Assembly: GCA_038380435.1 (NCBI GenBank)
Contig: JAWZYU010000034.1
Span: forward strand, 1,346,704 to 1,410,703
DNA: 64,000 bases
Origin: Ryuthela nishihirai
Lineage: Eukaryota; Arthropoda; Arachnida; Araneae; Heptathelidae
Direction of reading: 5' to 3'
The translations under genes were made by a program, and so were the position numbers. A model generated the notes under the pieces. The model ran no database searches. It was not told where the DNA came from and saw only the letters and a program-made list of their open reading frames with translations. Shown in pieces: positions 47,390 to 59,515 of this stretch (the stretch's first letter is position 1; every line of letters begins with the position of its first letter).

Positions 47390-47537
47390 ATTGATGTAAC
47401 AAGGAACTTAAACAGTCTCTTGTTACATCAATAAAAAATATGTTAAGCTTTACGTTATAGTACTGTTGTACAGTATGTGTGTACAGAGACTGTTTAAAGT
47501 AAGTTACTTTAAACAGTCTCTGTACTATAACATAAAG
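47390..47537. repeat. Cluster of nested palindromes
   Basis: Three inverted repeats: 47390-47403 with 47419-47432 (14 nt, perfect); 47448-47463 with 47522-47537 (16 nt, one to two mismatches); and, inside the second, 47481-47502 with 47504-47525 (22 nt, perfect, one-base centre). The word AAACAGTCTCT links the first and third. Could extrude as a cruciform or be a small MITE. Confidence 0.92.
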
Positions 47538-48034
47538 ACAAATTTCTCACAGGACATCCAGGAGCAACTAATGTTTTGCACATTACAATGATCACAATCT
47601 GACAATTGGCAAAATATGAAATTTAGCTTGGGAATCGTGTGGAAATTTTTTGGTTTCTCACTCAAGCTGAAAGGTCTTTCCACTTTATCACGTAAAGCAT
47701 GCTAAAAACCCTCTTCATAAACAATTTTTTTTAATTTTATGCCATCGTAAAGAGCAGAAATATTACTTTTTAAATATTCTCGAATAATTTTCGTATAGTT
47801 GGAAATAAATACTTTAAAATTAATCTTGAAAATTACTGGTTTTAGTAATAAAACTGCATTTTTCGATATCTTAACTTTAGGACTAAAAAAAAAATATGAT
47901 ATCATTGTAGTACCATTTATCTATTATTTTAAAATAAAAAAAAACAATTACAGATACATGGGACAATTAGCTTCAATGTGATATACAATTTTTTGTAATT
48001 CACAAAAAGTCACATTTCGACTTTTGTCCCAATA
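47538..48034. other. AT-rich stretch, nothing recognised
   Basis: Short overlapping frames on both strands (47702-47981), low complexity. Confidence 0.4.
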
Positions 48035-48036
48035 TA

Positions 48037-48609
48037 CACTGGTTTCCATAAATTAAAGAAAATCCCTATGTTAAACCAATGGGAAGCTAACGTCAAAGCT
48101 ATATAACTTCTAAAATAAGCTTTTTTATTTTGAAAATTGTGATTGCAGATGAAGATCTCAATCAAATAAATCAATATCTCGATTTTCAACAATATTCGTT
48201 CAGTATTTAATGAGTTATGGAAGTTTGAATATTTAGCGATAACAAAGCCAGCCACAAAAATTGACTTCAGAAGTTAATTAAAACTTAGTAAGTAGTATTT
48301 TGTCAAAGTGTTTAATAAAATAAGTTTGTATTTTAGAACTTTGTGTGAAGAATTCTTTCACTATTCTTCAATATTGTATAAGTTTCTTAAGACTGGCATT
48401 GCTGTTGTTAAATATCCAAACTTCCATAACTCATTAAATACTGAACGAATATTGTTAAAAATCGAGATATTGATTTATTTGATTGAGATATTTATCTGCA
48501 ATCACATTTTTCAGAACAAAAAAAAACATATTTTAGAAGTTATAGAGCTTTGACGTTAGCTTCCCATTGACTTAACATAGAGATTTTCCTTAATTGATGG
48601 AAACCAGTG
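48037..48609. mobile_element. Foldback MITE, 573 bp, long inverted arms
   Basis: Starts TA-CACTGGTTTCCATAAATTA and ends ATGGAAACCAGTG-TA. Arms of about 220 bp (48037-48254 and 48391-48609) are inverted copies around a 135-bp centre. Shares the inner block (AAGCTAACGTCAAAGC, GAGATCTCAATC-type) with MITEs at 7973 and 57997 but has different outer ends. Confidence 0.93.
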
Positions 48610-48780
48610 TAATAAATATAATATTGTAGACAGGCTTCTTCTTCTCCACCTGTCGAGGGTAGGTTCTTTTTCAACTTACAGTGTGTGAGAGGGTGTGCAG
48701 AAGGGTAATGATCTCTACCTTGTCAGGATGTTGCTACTATCTAGGTGGCCGATAAACAGAAACTCATGTGTAATATTATA

Positions 48781-49864
48781 CACTGCTCGTCGTTGAAAGT
48801 TCCCCACCCAGAAGGACATGTCGTTCAAACATGCAAATAAAAGGGGGGGGGGGGGGGGTGCGCAGTTGAGATATGCAAATGATGATAATCCGGAGCCAAT
48901 GACGTGTGTGGCTCAAGAGATAAAAGGTGCAAGAAGGAACAGGGATGGGATTGTGCTTATGCACGTTGAAGTCGTGCGAACGGTTTTGTTCAAAAGCAAA
49001 GGCCAAAAATGCCTGGTACACGCCATCGGTACATTTATCGCGATTTAGATGCTTTTGGGAGAGGAAGAATTACAGGCTTATGTGAAAGTGGATGGATTAC
49101 ATTTGTCGCTGCCGATGTTCATCGGGATGCAAGAACTGTTAGACGCTGTTGGCAACAGCAGTGAAATGAAAGTTCTAGCATGTGGTGCAGAGGGAATGGT
49201 GCCATCCGACAGACGTCAGCACGGCTTGATAGGTGCATTGTTTGACATGCTCGTTCGTCACCACACAGCACTGCAAATGATATTCGACGGGCTATGTCAG
49301 CAGCCATGGACGTCCCCATAACGACCCGAACGGTAAGCCGAAGGTTGCATGAGGCACACCTGCGCTCTAGGCAACTGTTACGTTGACTGCCTTTGACTGC
49401 AAACCATCGCAGCGCTCGTCTGGCTTGGTGACGAAATCGCCCGAACTGGGGTCATGAACGGAACACTGTTGTGATTAATGATGAATCCCGTTTCTGTCTG
49501 GGTGCTGACAATCGATGGGTTCGAATATGGTGACAATCTCATGAGAGGACGAATCCAGTTTTGTTCATGGCCGACACACTGCCCGTGGGAGCAAGTTAAC
49601 GCTGCTTGGTGTGCAATTCTTCAGGACCCTATCCATCGACTGTATGACTCCATGCCACGCCGTATTGCTGCCTGTATTGCCATTCACGGCGGTGCAACCA
49701 CCTACTGAGGCAGTCACATTGTGCTGCATTATCTCATCATCTAACAGCTGTAAGTGGCTGCAACTTAAATCATGGTATGTCAATATGTATTGCTATGTGT
49801 GTGCTACATTTCACCTCTATCCCCTCACTCCTTCTGGGTGGGGCAATTTCATTGTCGGGCAGTG
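48781..49864 (+). mobile_element. Tc1-like transposon (family b), internally deleted
   Basis: TA-flanked ends CACTGCTCG and (complement) CACTGCCCGACAATG, each followed by CCCCACCCAGAAGGA. Transposase starts at 49009 (MPGTRHRYIYRDLDAFGRGR); first Asp in NDESRFCLGADNR (about 49477). The part with the second Asp and Glu is deleted between about 49570 and 49600. Several stops. A G-run of about 17 lies at 48842. Confidence 0.9.
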
Positions 49865-49904
49865 TATATGCACGTGATTTAAATAATATATACAACTTAT
49901 AATT

Positions 49905-51148
49905 CACTGCACGACATTGAAATTGCCCCACCTAGAAGGAGTGAGGGAATAGGAGTGAAATGCAACACACACATAGCAATACATATTGAAATACCATGAT
50001 TTAATTTGCAGCCAGTTACAGCGGTTAGAAGATGAGATAATGCAGCACAATGTTACTGCTTCAGTGGGTGGTTGCCCCGCGCGAACGGCAATACAGGCAG
50101 CAATACGGCGTTGCAGGTAGTCATACAGTCGACGGATATGGTCCTGAGGAATTTCACCAAGCAGCGTTCACTTGCTCCCATAATTCATCGAGATTTCGCA
50201 CCAGTCAGTGAGAGGATTGCACACGTCGTCCAGTGTGATCCCACAGATTTTCTATTGGGGATAAATCTGGAGATCGTGTTGGCCATGGCAATACTTGAAC
50301 ATGTTTCGAACATTGTCTGGAGACCCTAGCAGTGTATACACAGGCGTTGTCATGCTGGAAAATAGGCTGCTGCATGCCTTCCAGGAATGGTAACAAAACG
50401 GGCTGCAGAACCGCCCTAACTTATCGTGCAGCTGTCAGTGTTCCCGTAATGCTGACAAGAGGTGACCTGCTGTCATATCCAATAGCACCCCATACCATTA
50501 TGCCTGGCTGACATGTGGTGTGCTGGTTGCAAACAAAAACTGGATCCATCCTCTCACCAGATTGTCGCCATACACGGATCCATCGATCATCAGCACCCAG
50601 ACAGAAACAGAATTCATCGTTAAACACAACAGTATTCCATATCTGATCCCAGTGCATACGACTTCAGCACCAAGCCAGACGAGTGCCGCGATGGTTTGCA
50701 GTCAATGGCAGTCAACTTAACGGTTGCCTAGAGCGTAGGTGTGCCTCATGCAACCTTCGGTCTACCATTCGGGTAATTATGGGGACGTCCATGGCTGCTG
50801 ACAAAGCCCGTCGAATATCGCCTGCAGTGCTCTGTGGTGACGAAGGAGCATGTCGAACAATGCGCTATCAAGCCCTGCTGATGTTTGTCGGATGGCACCA
50901 CTCCCTCTGCGACACGCTGGAACCTTCATTTCACTGCTGTTGCCAATAGCCTCCAGCTGTTCGTGCATCCCAATGAACATCGGCAGCAACACATGTAGTC
51001 CATCCAGTTTCACATAGGCCTGTAATTCTTCTCCCAAAAGCATCTAAATCGCGATAAAACTGCCGATGGCATGTACCAGGCATTTTTGGCCTTCGCTTTT
51101 GAACCACCTAATCTTAACCGTTCTCGACTTCCACCTGCATAGAAACAA
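49905..51148 (-). mobile_element. Tc1-like transposon (family b), inverted copy
   Basis: Same family, opposite strand, beginning 40 bases after the previous copy. This copy keeps the DD34E core: FNDEFCFCLGADDRW (first Asp, about 50600), FQHDNACVYTAR (second Asp, about 50340) and SPDLSPIENLWD (Glu, about 50240). Its 5' end is cut at about 51148; frameshifts separate the pieces. Confidence 0.9.
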
Positions 51149-51149
51149 C

Positions 51150-51397
51150 CTAGCGAGAGGACGGATCCAGCTTTCGTTCACGACCAGCACACTGCCCGTC
51201 AGTCAGGCATAATGGTATGGGGTGCTATTGGATATGACAGCAGGTCACCTCTTGTCAGCATCACGGGAACACTGACAGCTGCACAATACGTTAGGGCGGT
51301 TCTGCAGCCTGTTTTGTTACCATTCCTGGGAGGCATGTAGCAGCCTATTTTCCAGCATGACAACGCCCGTATACACACTGCTAGGGTCTACAGACAA
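51150..51397 (+). mobile_element. Tc1-like family b fragment, plus strand
   Basis: About 250 bp of the DDE region (GGCATAATGGTATGGGGTGC, TTCCAGCATGACAACGCCCG), inverted relative to 50325-50570. It starts directly at the truncated end of the previous copy, without terminal repeat. Confidence 0.85.
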
Positions 51398-52479
51398 TGC
51401 AAACAGATAAAAAACGCCTGACATGCAGAAAGTTTCGTTGTCAGCTTGCAACTGTCTCATTTTCAAAACTGTTCTCTCGTTCGAAAGAACTGCCAGATGT
51501 GGTCACGTGATGTTTTCTTCGTGGAGAGGATTACGTTTGGTTATCACGGCCAATGGGGACATGGAAACGATTCCTTGTGCGACGTCGACTCTTGGTCCCA
51601 TGTAAGGAGCGCTGGGGTTTGAACAAACGCTTATCTTGCATTTTTCACCCAGCTCCCCAAACTGGATCTACTGCTGGCGCTCTGTTGCTGGGCAGAAATG
51701 GCCCTGCTACCAAAATGGCGATTCTGGCTCTCTTCCCTTTCTGCCCGAGCTGACAGAGTTCCTACAAATATTTTACACGAATATTTTCTCTCCAGAAATA
51801 AATTGTCCGTTTTATTTCATTTCAGTAAGCATTTAGTGAACTCGAAACTCTCTTCGCCTTAATTATCGCCGCGAAATATTACGAGAAAGCTTTAAGTGCC
51901 CCTCCCCCACCTCAGAGGCTAAATTCTCGAACACCCTACCCCACCCTCAAACTACATTCTGTGGTATGTGCCTGACATGAACCACAATATACATAGATGT
52001 ATACGGAAATTCCATTAGTTTCTTTTCCAATCCCATCGATGTTCCTTTTTCACCGCGGGCAGAATTGGGGTGAAACAGAGCAGACGTTGCGCATTAGCAT
52101 CTGAGCCATCACCGCCCCTACATAGTTGGTTTCTCTGAATACAATATTATGCTGGCCCCCACCTATTTAGCCACTGTAATCAACGTAATATCTAAATGCT
52201 CCTAAAGATCAATAGTAATGGTTAACGACATCTTTCAATATTTCTTAGCAGTTAATGACGATTTCGCTTCGGAGACAGTCAATTAGCTTTGGTCGTAAGG
52301 GTTTACTGAGTGTAGCAAACGCAGCCTATTGTCACTGTCTATCAAAATGCAACTGGGGGATGCTGTCTGAGTTCTCCTTTTTCCCTCAAGAGACTAATAG
52401 AAACAAACGTGCACTGAGCTTCAGAGTCTCACTGGGCAAGGCAGTCTGATGCCCTCTTCTGCTTTTGGCTCGGCTGGTC
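51398..52479. other. No recognised gene
   Basis: Higher GC than surroundings in parts. Short frames around 51423-51836 are not recognised. Confidence 0.4.
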
Positions 52480-52900
52480 AGTTCAAACCTTAATTGGCAT
52501 GGTGCTTAGGGAGATAGTGACTGTTCCCGGAAGGCAGGCGTCACGGGCGCTGTGTGAACTTGGATCCTCAATATCCTTGTTTGGAGCGATGCAGAGAAGA
52601 TTCAGGTTTTGCCAAAGGCGGGACTTTATTTTTATAGTTATTTTTATAGTTCAGCCGCGACGGTGGGTAGTGGTATAACGTGGCATTCTTCCGATAGATG
52701 TAGTGCAGTCTCTGAATTGCGGAGCATCTGAGGTTTGTCGCTAATCATAATATCTGTTCCCGGAAGGCAGACTTTGTGTGCTGTGTTAGCTCTAACTGAG
52801 GCAGTGGTCAGCAGGGACTTCGGTCTTCGGGGAGCATGTCCTTCTATGAGAAGGCCTCCTAACAGCTAGGAGGAGCTTGTAAGCCCCTTCTCTGTCCTAT
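52480..52900 (+). repeat. Dispersed repeat C, best copy
   Basis: Contains GTTCCCGGAAGGCAG twice (about 52525 and 52756), GGCAGTGGTCAGCAGGGACT and CCTTCTATGAGAAGGCCTCC. Relatives at 15095-15215 and 63950-64000. A tRNA-like head around 52660 (GGTGGGTAGTGG) is possible but not convincing. Confidence 0.65.
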
Positions 52901-52972
52901 GTGTGTGCAAATGAAAAAAAATGTTAGTCTGGCACTTGCACCCTCAGGGGATCAGGTAAGTCTGGTAATTAT

Positions 52973-53282
52973 GGGTTGGGTTGTTTTACTTCTGAGCAGC
53001 ACTTTTTGCACACAATGGGCTGAATGGCCATGTCACAAGGACCCAGGTAAAATTGGGGGAAGAAGACCCACTGGACAGCTGGTAGCATCCCGTCAGTGCC
53101 ATCCAGCAGGTTCTTTAACGTACACAGGGTATGGCTCTCCCGCACACGGGGCCGCGTCTTAACCTCCTATAAGACGGCGAGTTTTGCGGAGATAAATCTC
53201 AACATTGGCCCAGTTGAGACTCGAACCTGGAAACTGTAGATTACGAGCCTGGCGCGCTACCGACCGAGCCACCTCCGCCCCT
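52973..53282 (-). mobile_element. SINE A copy with internal deletions
   Basis: Tail GGGTTGGGTTGTTTTACTTC to head complement CTACCGACCGAGCCACC. Shorter than the 384-402 bp standard because parts of the core are deleted. Box B complement reads GACTCGAACCTGG. Confidence 0.9.
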
Positions 53283-54000
53283 ACGAGAAATGACAACATA
53301 GGACAAATGGAATATATTTTTCGAGAAATATATCCTAATTTTTTATTTTACTAATGGTTTTGTTATGTTAGATTATCTTTGGTTTTTAATCAGGTTCTCA
53401 AATAGGTGTGAAAGTTTAGATAAAGCAAATCTGTCTCTTAAAGTTTCTTTACGAAATAGTAAAAATGCTCCTACTAATCTGTGTGATAATGATCCTATTA
53501 GCTTAGGATTTTTCTAGAGCACTAAATTGGAATAAAACATAACATTGCGGTAAAAATAAAAATATAATAAGGATAACAACATAATTCTTCTCAATAGAAC
53601 ATCAGAAAGGAAGTTTGTGGCTTCGATGTTAAACTTAAATTATTTTGGGTAGAGGAGCTAGAAAAAGAAGTCTTCTAAATAGACTTTTAAAATTCTACAT
53701 AATTTGAGTTCAGATCTGCATAAACCACATCGATTTCTGTCTAGAATAGAAATAGAACAATCGTATAATGAAAGATCCAGGACTATCAGAAAATCAACTC
53801 CTTGTAATTCTGTCGCTCTTTCATGCCACCTTTTCGTACCATTTGCCCCGAGAGCGAAGTTCTCTAGTGAGCGTGTGCGTGCAAGTGACGCGAGCTCATT
53901 TAACTCTTGAGTGACACGCAAAAGTTCCATTAGTTGACGAATGTCGTCAGGTTCTCTTGTGTCACATCAGACGGAAAATACTGTATACACTGCATTGTTA
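53283..54000. other. No recognised gene
   Basis: A 90-codon minus frame (53658-53930) is not recognised and has no splice context. Confidence 0.4.
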
Positions 54001-54215
54001 TATAATAAATAAAAAAAATAAATACCCCCTCAAGCAGCTGCTTGCCACAGAGGTCTGACAGGAGCCTGTCAGTTTATATGCCACAGTAGGAGATCTGAGA
54101 GGATGGCAGGACCTCAGCAGAAAAACGACACACACATCCATGCCTAATCCGGGGCTCGAACCCAGGTCCCTTAGATCAGTAGCCAAGCATGCTAACCACT
54201 CGTTGCCAAGAAACT
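54001..54215 (-). mobile_element. SINE B, full length
   Basis: AT tail complement (AATAAATAAAAAAAATAAAT), 3' end CCCCCTCAAGCAGCTGCTTG, middle domain, box B complement (GGGCTCGAACCC) and anticodon-arm complement (CCCTTAGATCAGTAGCCAAG). Box A partly degraded. Confidence 0.9.
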
Positions 54216-54547
54216 GGAACAATGTTTCTTAAAATTAATGAAAACGATAGTTTGATTGCGTTATTTCCGCTATGTTTTCTAGATCAGATTTTGCTCTTAT
54301 TGATCAGTTAAGTTCTTTTGGGAGTTTTTTTTTGAAGTTTAAAGAGTTTTTCGCCTTTCATTTGTTAATTAAAAAAGCTACATGATCAACGAAATTCAGT
54401 TAAGATTACAATAGTGATCAAATAAGTTATACTGTAGTCTACAAAGTGCTAATTCTTGGAACTACGCCAGATTTTTTTAGTTTTTATACCCTAGGTCTTG
54501 GGAAAATATATTGGGCAAATATACAAATATGTTGGGGAAATATAAGG

Positions 54548-54700
54548 ATGAGAATTTATTCAGTGATTAGCACACCAATCTCGTAATCTGATGTTAAAAG
54601 GTTCTTATCCAACTCTGTGTTGAGATTTTCTCCACTAAATTCCTTTTTGCTCCTCGGGGAGGACCTTAAGACTAATGGGTTTGCACGATCGTTCATCTTT
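54548..54700 (+). mobile_element. SINE A, very old copy
   Basis: CTCGTAATCTGATGTTAAAAG, then TTGAGATTTTCTCC and ACTAATGGGTTTGC align in order with the SINE A head and core. Heavily diverged. Confidence 0.5.
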
Positions 54701-54704
54701 TGCA

Positions 54705-55450
54705 TTGGATGTACTTGTTTGTGCGAGGGCTTTCAAAAAGTTCTTAACATGCATCTGCAGAACAATAACCATTGCACTTACCTCAACAAAACTTTTACTG
54801 CCCTTTAAAATACTCCCCTCCAGCATCTATGCAAGTTTCAGACATCTGCGACGATTCTGGAACGCTTTGTTCCTGTCCTGTTGGGGAATATCCCGCAGCT
54901 CTGAATGAACGCATTTCGCAAGATCTTGCACCCTTGGAAAAGGCTCTCCATCAATCAGGCTCCCCTTTTTTAATTTTTCGAAGCAACAAAAAAAAATTGC
55001 ATTTTGCAAGATTTTTTACTGCTCACGATAGGCCATAACTTGCAAGGTTTTGTGAGCACTATAATTGTCATGAGGGAGGAGAACCCTTTACAAGCCTTCT
55101 GTTGAACTTAGCCATTTTGAGCAAAACAATGTTGGTGTGGTATTAGCCATTTTGAGCAAAACAATGTTGGTGTGGTATTAGCCATTTACAATGATTTTTT
55201 TCAGGTAAGATGTCCACTGCTACAACTCCTCGGGAATTGAAAACAATTACTAACATCCTCTTCCTTGAGCGAAAGTCTTGTCGCAGGATTTGGGGACGAG
55301 GTTCATCTTCCGCAACCCAAACATAGTTGTCGATCTTCCTAATAAAACTACGTCTCATCAGCTGTGACAATGTCTGCTAACCGTTTGGGGCCACTAGGTT
55401 GATACATTGCCAGGATTTCCTTGCACGAATCGACTCTAGCCCATTTTTTT
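54705..55450 (-). mobile_element. Mariner-type transposon relic
   Basis: Minus-strand pieces: ADIVTADET (first Asp block, about 55370), EDEPRPQILRQDFRSRKRML followed by VIVFNSRGVVAVDILP (about 55200-55290), and the C-terminal RRRCLKLA with IDAGGEYFKGQ in the next frame (about 54800). A terminal-repeat-like AAGAACTTTTTGAAAGCCC is near 54730. A 35-bp tandem duplication lies inside. Frameshifts throughout. Confidence 0.78.
55110..55179 (+). repeat. Exact 35-bp tandem duplication
   Basis: Two identical units (AGCCATTTTGAGCAAAACAA...) at 55110-55144 and 55145-55179, within the mariner relic; a third unit begins and breaks off. Confidence 0.95.
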
Positions 55451-55539
55451 TAAAAAAAAGTGTTGTAAATAGGTTGTAATAGGTAATTTGGAAAAACGTT
55501 ATGAATTTGTTGTGGAACGGTTGACATCTGTCCACGGTA

Positions 55540-55765
55540 CCCACTGGACAGCTGTCAGTAGACATACCGTCACAGCTGTGTAGCAGCCTACCGTCAAAGC
55601 CATTTAGCGTGTTCATTAAAATGCACAGGGGATGGCTCTTCCACACACGGGGCTACGTCCCATCCGACGGATGGTGGCCTTCCCATACCCGTGGTTGTCC
55701 TCCACTGACCGACGGCACGGTTATGATGGGTGGGGAGCTAAATCTCAACTCTGGCCCAGCTGGCC
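55540..55765 (-). mobile_element. SINE A fragment
   Basis: Core in reverse: CCACTGGACAGCTGTC, AACATGCACAGG-type block, CGTCCCATCCGACGGATGG, and TAAATCTCAACTCTGGCCCA. Both ends missing. Confidence 0.85.
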
Positions 55766-57994
55766 AAAGTTATACTGTTGAATAATGGTGTTTTCTATTA
55801 AGTTTTGTAATTCAGCTACTTAGTTGGATTTTCCAGTAATTCTTGTGATTTTTGTTTAGCATATTCATTTTTTCAAATGCATGTTCTAATAATGTTGTTG
55901 GGCTGTTACATTTTAAAATAAGTGTCGATTTTTCTTGTATAACTGTATTTTTCAAAAGGTGCTATGATTTGTTGTGAAATTGTACTTTCTAATTTGTGGT
56001 GTGATTTGGATTTTTTTTACCAGAGCCTCATTAGCCATCAAGAGCTGACAATTTCCCGATTGATGATTAAGTGATTTTAGCTCTGTTGGAGGGAAATATA
56101 AAGGTAAAAGAAATAAGGTCGAAGGCGAGTTTCGATACCTTAATTAAGAAGCAGAAATTATCAGTTCTTGATGTTGCCCGCCTCTCACTGCGTGGAAGTT
56201 GAGGTTGGATTTTGAGAGGCCCCTCCTCCCACCACTACATCTGTGCAAAATTGCCTTCTGTTGGAATCTGAAAGACAGAGAGAAGAATCCGTTAGAACAT
56301 CGGAAGGACGTTGGGATTATTCGTATAAGGATATTGCTAAACTTACAAAACATAAACTTATAACTAGCGTACTAGGCAAAAAGTAGGGCCAAATGTAAAG
56401 CTTGGACATGTTATTAAATGCATTGTGAATAAAATCCTTATCTAATAAAGCTATAATTTATAGAATAAAAAGTAAAGACAAAACGAAAGTTAGGAAAAAA
56501 CACTAACAATGGGTTCTGTCGTAAAGTCTTAGACACCCCCTTGGCATTTTTTTTTTATTTCTGGAGTTCCAAAGCAATAGATAAAACTGGAATTATCACT
56601 GCTACCCTGAGCAGTGCGAAAGGATACTATCCTGATGGTCTTTAAAAAACCTTTTGAACTTCAAATTGTAAACAATGTATTTTCATCGCAAAATGACGAA
56701 ATCTGCCTATTTGAACTATTTTGACCACTCGGCGAACTTATAAAATATTTCGTTTCATTTAAATTCTTTAACATTCTTTAATTGAGAAAAGTCAGGAATT
56801 TTGTCCACAGGGTTATTAACTTTTTTTTCCGTGTTTAGCGCTTGCTCTGTTCCGTGACTCTTCAAATCACACTGTGATAAAGATATCAGAAGAGAATTCA
56901 ACACTTTTGCTGAAATTCGATTACTTTAAATCTTTCGATAAAGAAAACTGAATACCAAATTTTCAACACTTTTTAGTATTAGGGCAATTCAATCAGTGTT
57001 CCCAACTGAACGAATTTTCCACAAAACCTGGATTAATTATCTCTTACTTTTAGATACATTTAAGCAAATATATCAATTTATAGCTAGTGTTTGAAATATT
57101 TTGGAGAGTTATTCCAGTGAAAATATTTGAAAAACATAATTTTCATTACTCATTATACTAGATCTGAAAGTTTATTTGTAGAATAGTTTTAAAAAAGTCG
57201 TAAGTTTCCATTATGTTTAATAACAACAACATTAATAAAAATGGTTCATTTGAAACAAAATGCCGAAATAAATTCTTTCATTAAAACTAATCAAATGAAT
57301 TGCCAGTGCGGTACATACAGACAGGCAAAATTCTAAATTAATCAAATGCTTTTAATGTGAAATATTTTTGTTGAATTACAACATCCAGAATAACAATTTC
57401 CCCATTCTGTCTATCGTTGAAGATCATGCAATATTTATAGTGCATCTGTCTGATTATGAGATTTTTAAGACAATTTTTTGGTTTGAGGATCCAAAAGCTC
57501 TTTGCTACATTCAAATATTCTCTTATCCAATTTTTACCAATGATTTTACGCCTTCCAGCCAAATACATCAACCATCTCTGCCTATTGATATTAGTAATAC
57601 AAATTAAGAAAACTATGAAGCCACCTTAGCAAATGCTAAAATTAAATCATTTGTTTTTCAGCAAGAAATCAAAGTTTCCGTATCATTACCTATCATTAGA
57701 TCAACCTTTCTTTGGCAAGAGAGGGGACGGCATTATCAATCTTGTCTTTACCCTCTAAACAGCAGGATCTTTCAGTGGATATTTTTTCTGCACTTTCAAT
57801 CCACTCTTCAACTGTAAAAGATCAAAGTATTGAATTATAGTAGAAAATAAAAAAAAATGGTATCATGGTATAAAAATAGTCTGCAAAATTCTGATTCATA
57901 AGGTAAAAAGAAATAAACGTTTCCCTCTTGAAACTGTAAAATCGAAAAAAAAAAGAAATTGTAATATTAAATCTGAATATAGATAATCAAAACA
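55766..57994. other. No recognised gene
   Basis: 2.2 kb AT-rich DNA with short frames only; overlapping frames at 57338-57607 are mirror images of low-complexity sequence. Confidence 0.5.
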
Positions 57995-58040
57995 TACACT
58001 CAGTGTTCATTAAATTATGACCACCGCACTTCATGTTAAG

Positions 58041-58387
58041 GCTCATAATCTTCAGTTTCCAGGTTCGTGTCCCAGCTGGATCAGCGTTGAGATTTATCTC
58101 CGCAAAACTCCCCGCGCTGCCCACGGTCAGTAGGGGGCACCAATGGTCTTGGAAAAACTGCCGTCCGTCGGATGGGGTGTTAAACCGTGGCTCCGTGTGC
58201 GGGAGAGACATACTCTGTGCACGTTAAAGAACACGCTAGATGGCTTTGACGAGGCCACCATCTATCTCCTAATAGCAATTCAGTAGGTCCCTTCCGCCAA
58301 CCTTCTCTTATCCTTCGGGGACCTTGTGACCTGGCCATTTAGCCCATTGTTGCTAAAAACGTACCGCTCAGAGGTAAAACAGCCCAA
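58041..58387 (+). mobile_element. SINE A, 5'-truncated, in foldback MITE
   Basis: Starts within the anticodon arm (CTCATAATCTTCAGTTTCC), keeps box B (GGTTCGTGTCCC) and body to CAGCCCAA. Flanked by CATGTTAAG (58032-58040) and CATGATAAG (58388-58396). Confidence 0.92.
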
Positions 58388-58811
58388 CATGATAAGGGAA
58401 CGGAAATCTAATTTCGATGCTTTATAACTTCAAAAATAAGCTTTTAATGGTAAAATATCCCTCATGATAAGTTGCAGGTTTCGACTACATTTAGCTAAAT
58501 CTCGATTTCCAAAATTATGCATTCATTATTTAAACAGTTACGAAAGTTTTAATATTGAACAACAGCAATGCGAGATAAGAATTTACCTAAAAAGTTTAGA
58601 TCTTTTATAAACATTATTTTAAATCCTTTAATAAGAAAAGTGAATATTATAAAAGTTTATGCAATATTTTCAATCTTCGTCAATTTTGTATAAGTTCCTT
58701 ACGATTGCATTACTGATATTAATTATTTATACTGTCATAACTCTTTATATATAGTGATTGAATAATTACGAAAATTGAGGTTTAGATAGACGTAGTTAAG
58801 TCCTGCAGTTT

Positions 58812-58945
58812 ATTATTAGTGATGGTTAGAGAACTTGGCTACTGATCAAAGGGACCTGGGTTCGAGTCCTGGGTAAGGTATGGATGTTTCTCTGCCGAGG
58901 TGTCGCTTTCCTCACAGACTTGTGGCAAGCAGCTGCTTGAGGAAT
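58812..58945 (+). mobile_element. SINE B, shortened, in foldback MITE
   Basis: Head with GGCTACTGATCAAAGGGACC and box B GGGTTCGAGTCC. The middle domain is shortened, but the 3' end GGCAAGCAGCTGCTTGAGG is kept. Confidence 0.88.
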
Positions 58946-59337
58946 TTTTACTTATGTATAATTTTACCATAAAAAGCTTATTTTAGAAGTCATGGTGAAT
59001 CGAAATTTTTTGCATTGACATAACATGGGAGTGGAATGGTCATAATTCAACGAACACTGAGTGTATAGCAAACATCAGATTTGTCAGATGTACACAAAAC
59101 CAGCCGCTCAAGACAAAAATCACATGCGATTAAGATAATTGATATCGATTCTACTTTATTTATATTGGAATTGAATCATTGCAAATACATTTTAAATATC
59201 CATTCGATCGGAAAGCAGGACAACATTGGTCTTTTTTTCAATAATCCGTAAGAGAAAGGAAATCCGTATGAAAAGGAGATCCTTTCTTTGAAGAATAAAC
59301 AAGGAGAGAAATTTCCTCTGTGTTTTGAACCATTCTA

Positions 59338-59515
59338 GCCGGTCCCGTGGCTGAGTGGCTAGCATGCTTGGCTACTGATTAAAGGGATCTGGGTTCGAGC
59401 CCCAGGTGAGGATTTTCTGCCATTCTTGCACACCTTCTACTATGGTGTAGAAACTGGCAGGATCCTGTCAAACTTATGTGGCAAGCAGCTACCTGACGGA
59501 TGTTTATTATTTTTT
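59338..59515 (+). mobile_element. SINE B copy beside the kinase exon
   Basis: Complete head (CCGTGGCTGAGTGGCTAGC; box B GGGTTCGAGCCCC), middle domain and a diverged 3' end (GCAGCTACCTGACGG), then a T-rich tail. It lies downstream of the exon's splice donor, so it is probably intronic. Confidence 0.88.

Larger units (their letters stand above)
57997..59063. mobile_element. Foldback MITE carrying a SINE A and a SINE B
   Basis: TA-CACTCAGTGTTCATTAAATT at the left and the complement CACTCAGTGTTCGTTGAATT at the right, TA-flanked. Same family as 7973-8659. Left arm holds SINE A (58041-58387), right arm SINE B (58812-58945). Without the SINEs it is about 590 bp. Confidence 0.9.

Noticed and set aside
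53658..53930. 90-codon minus-strand frame as a gene
   Set aside because: No known domain, no splice signals, lies between SINEs.
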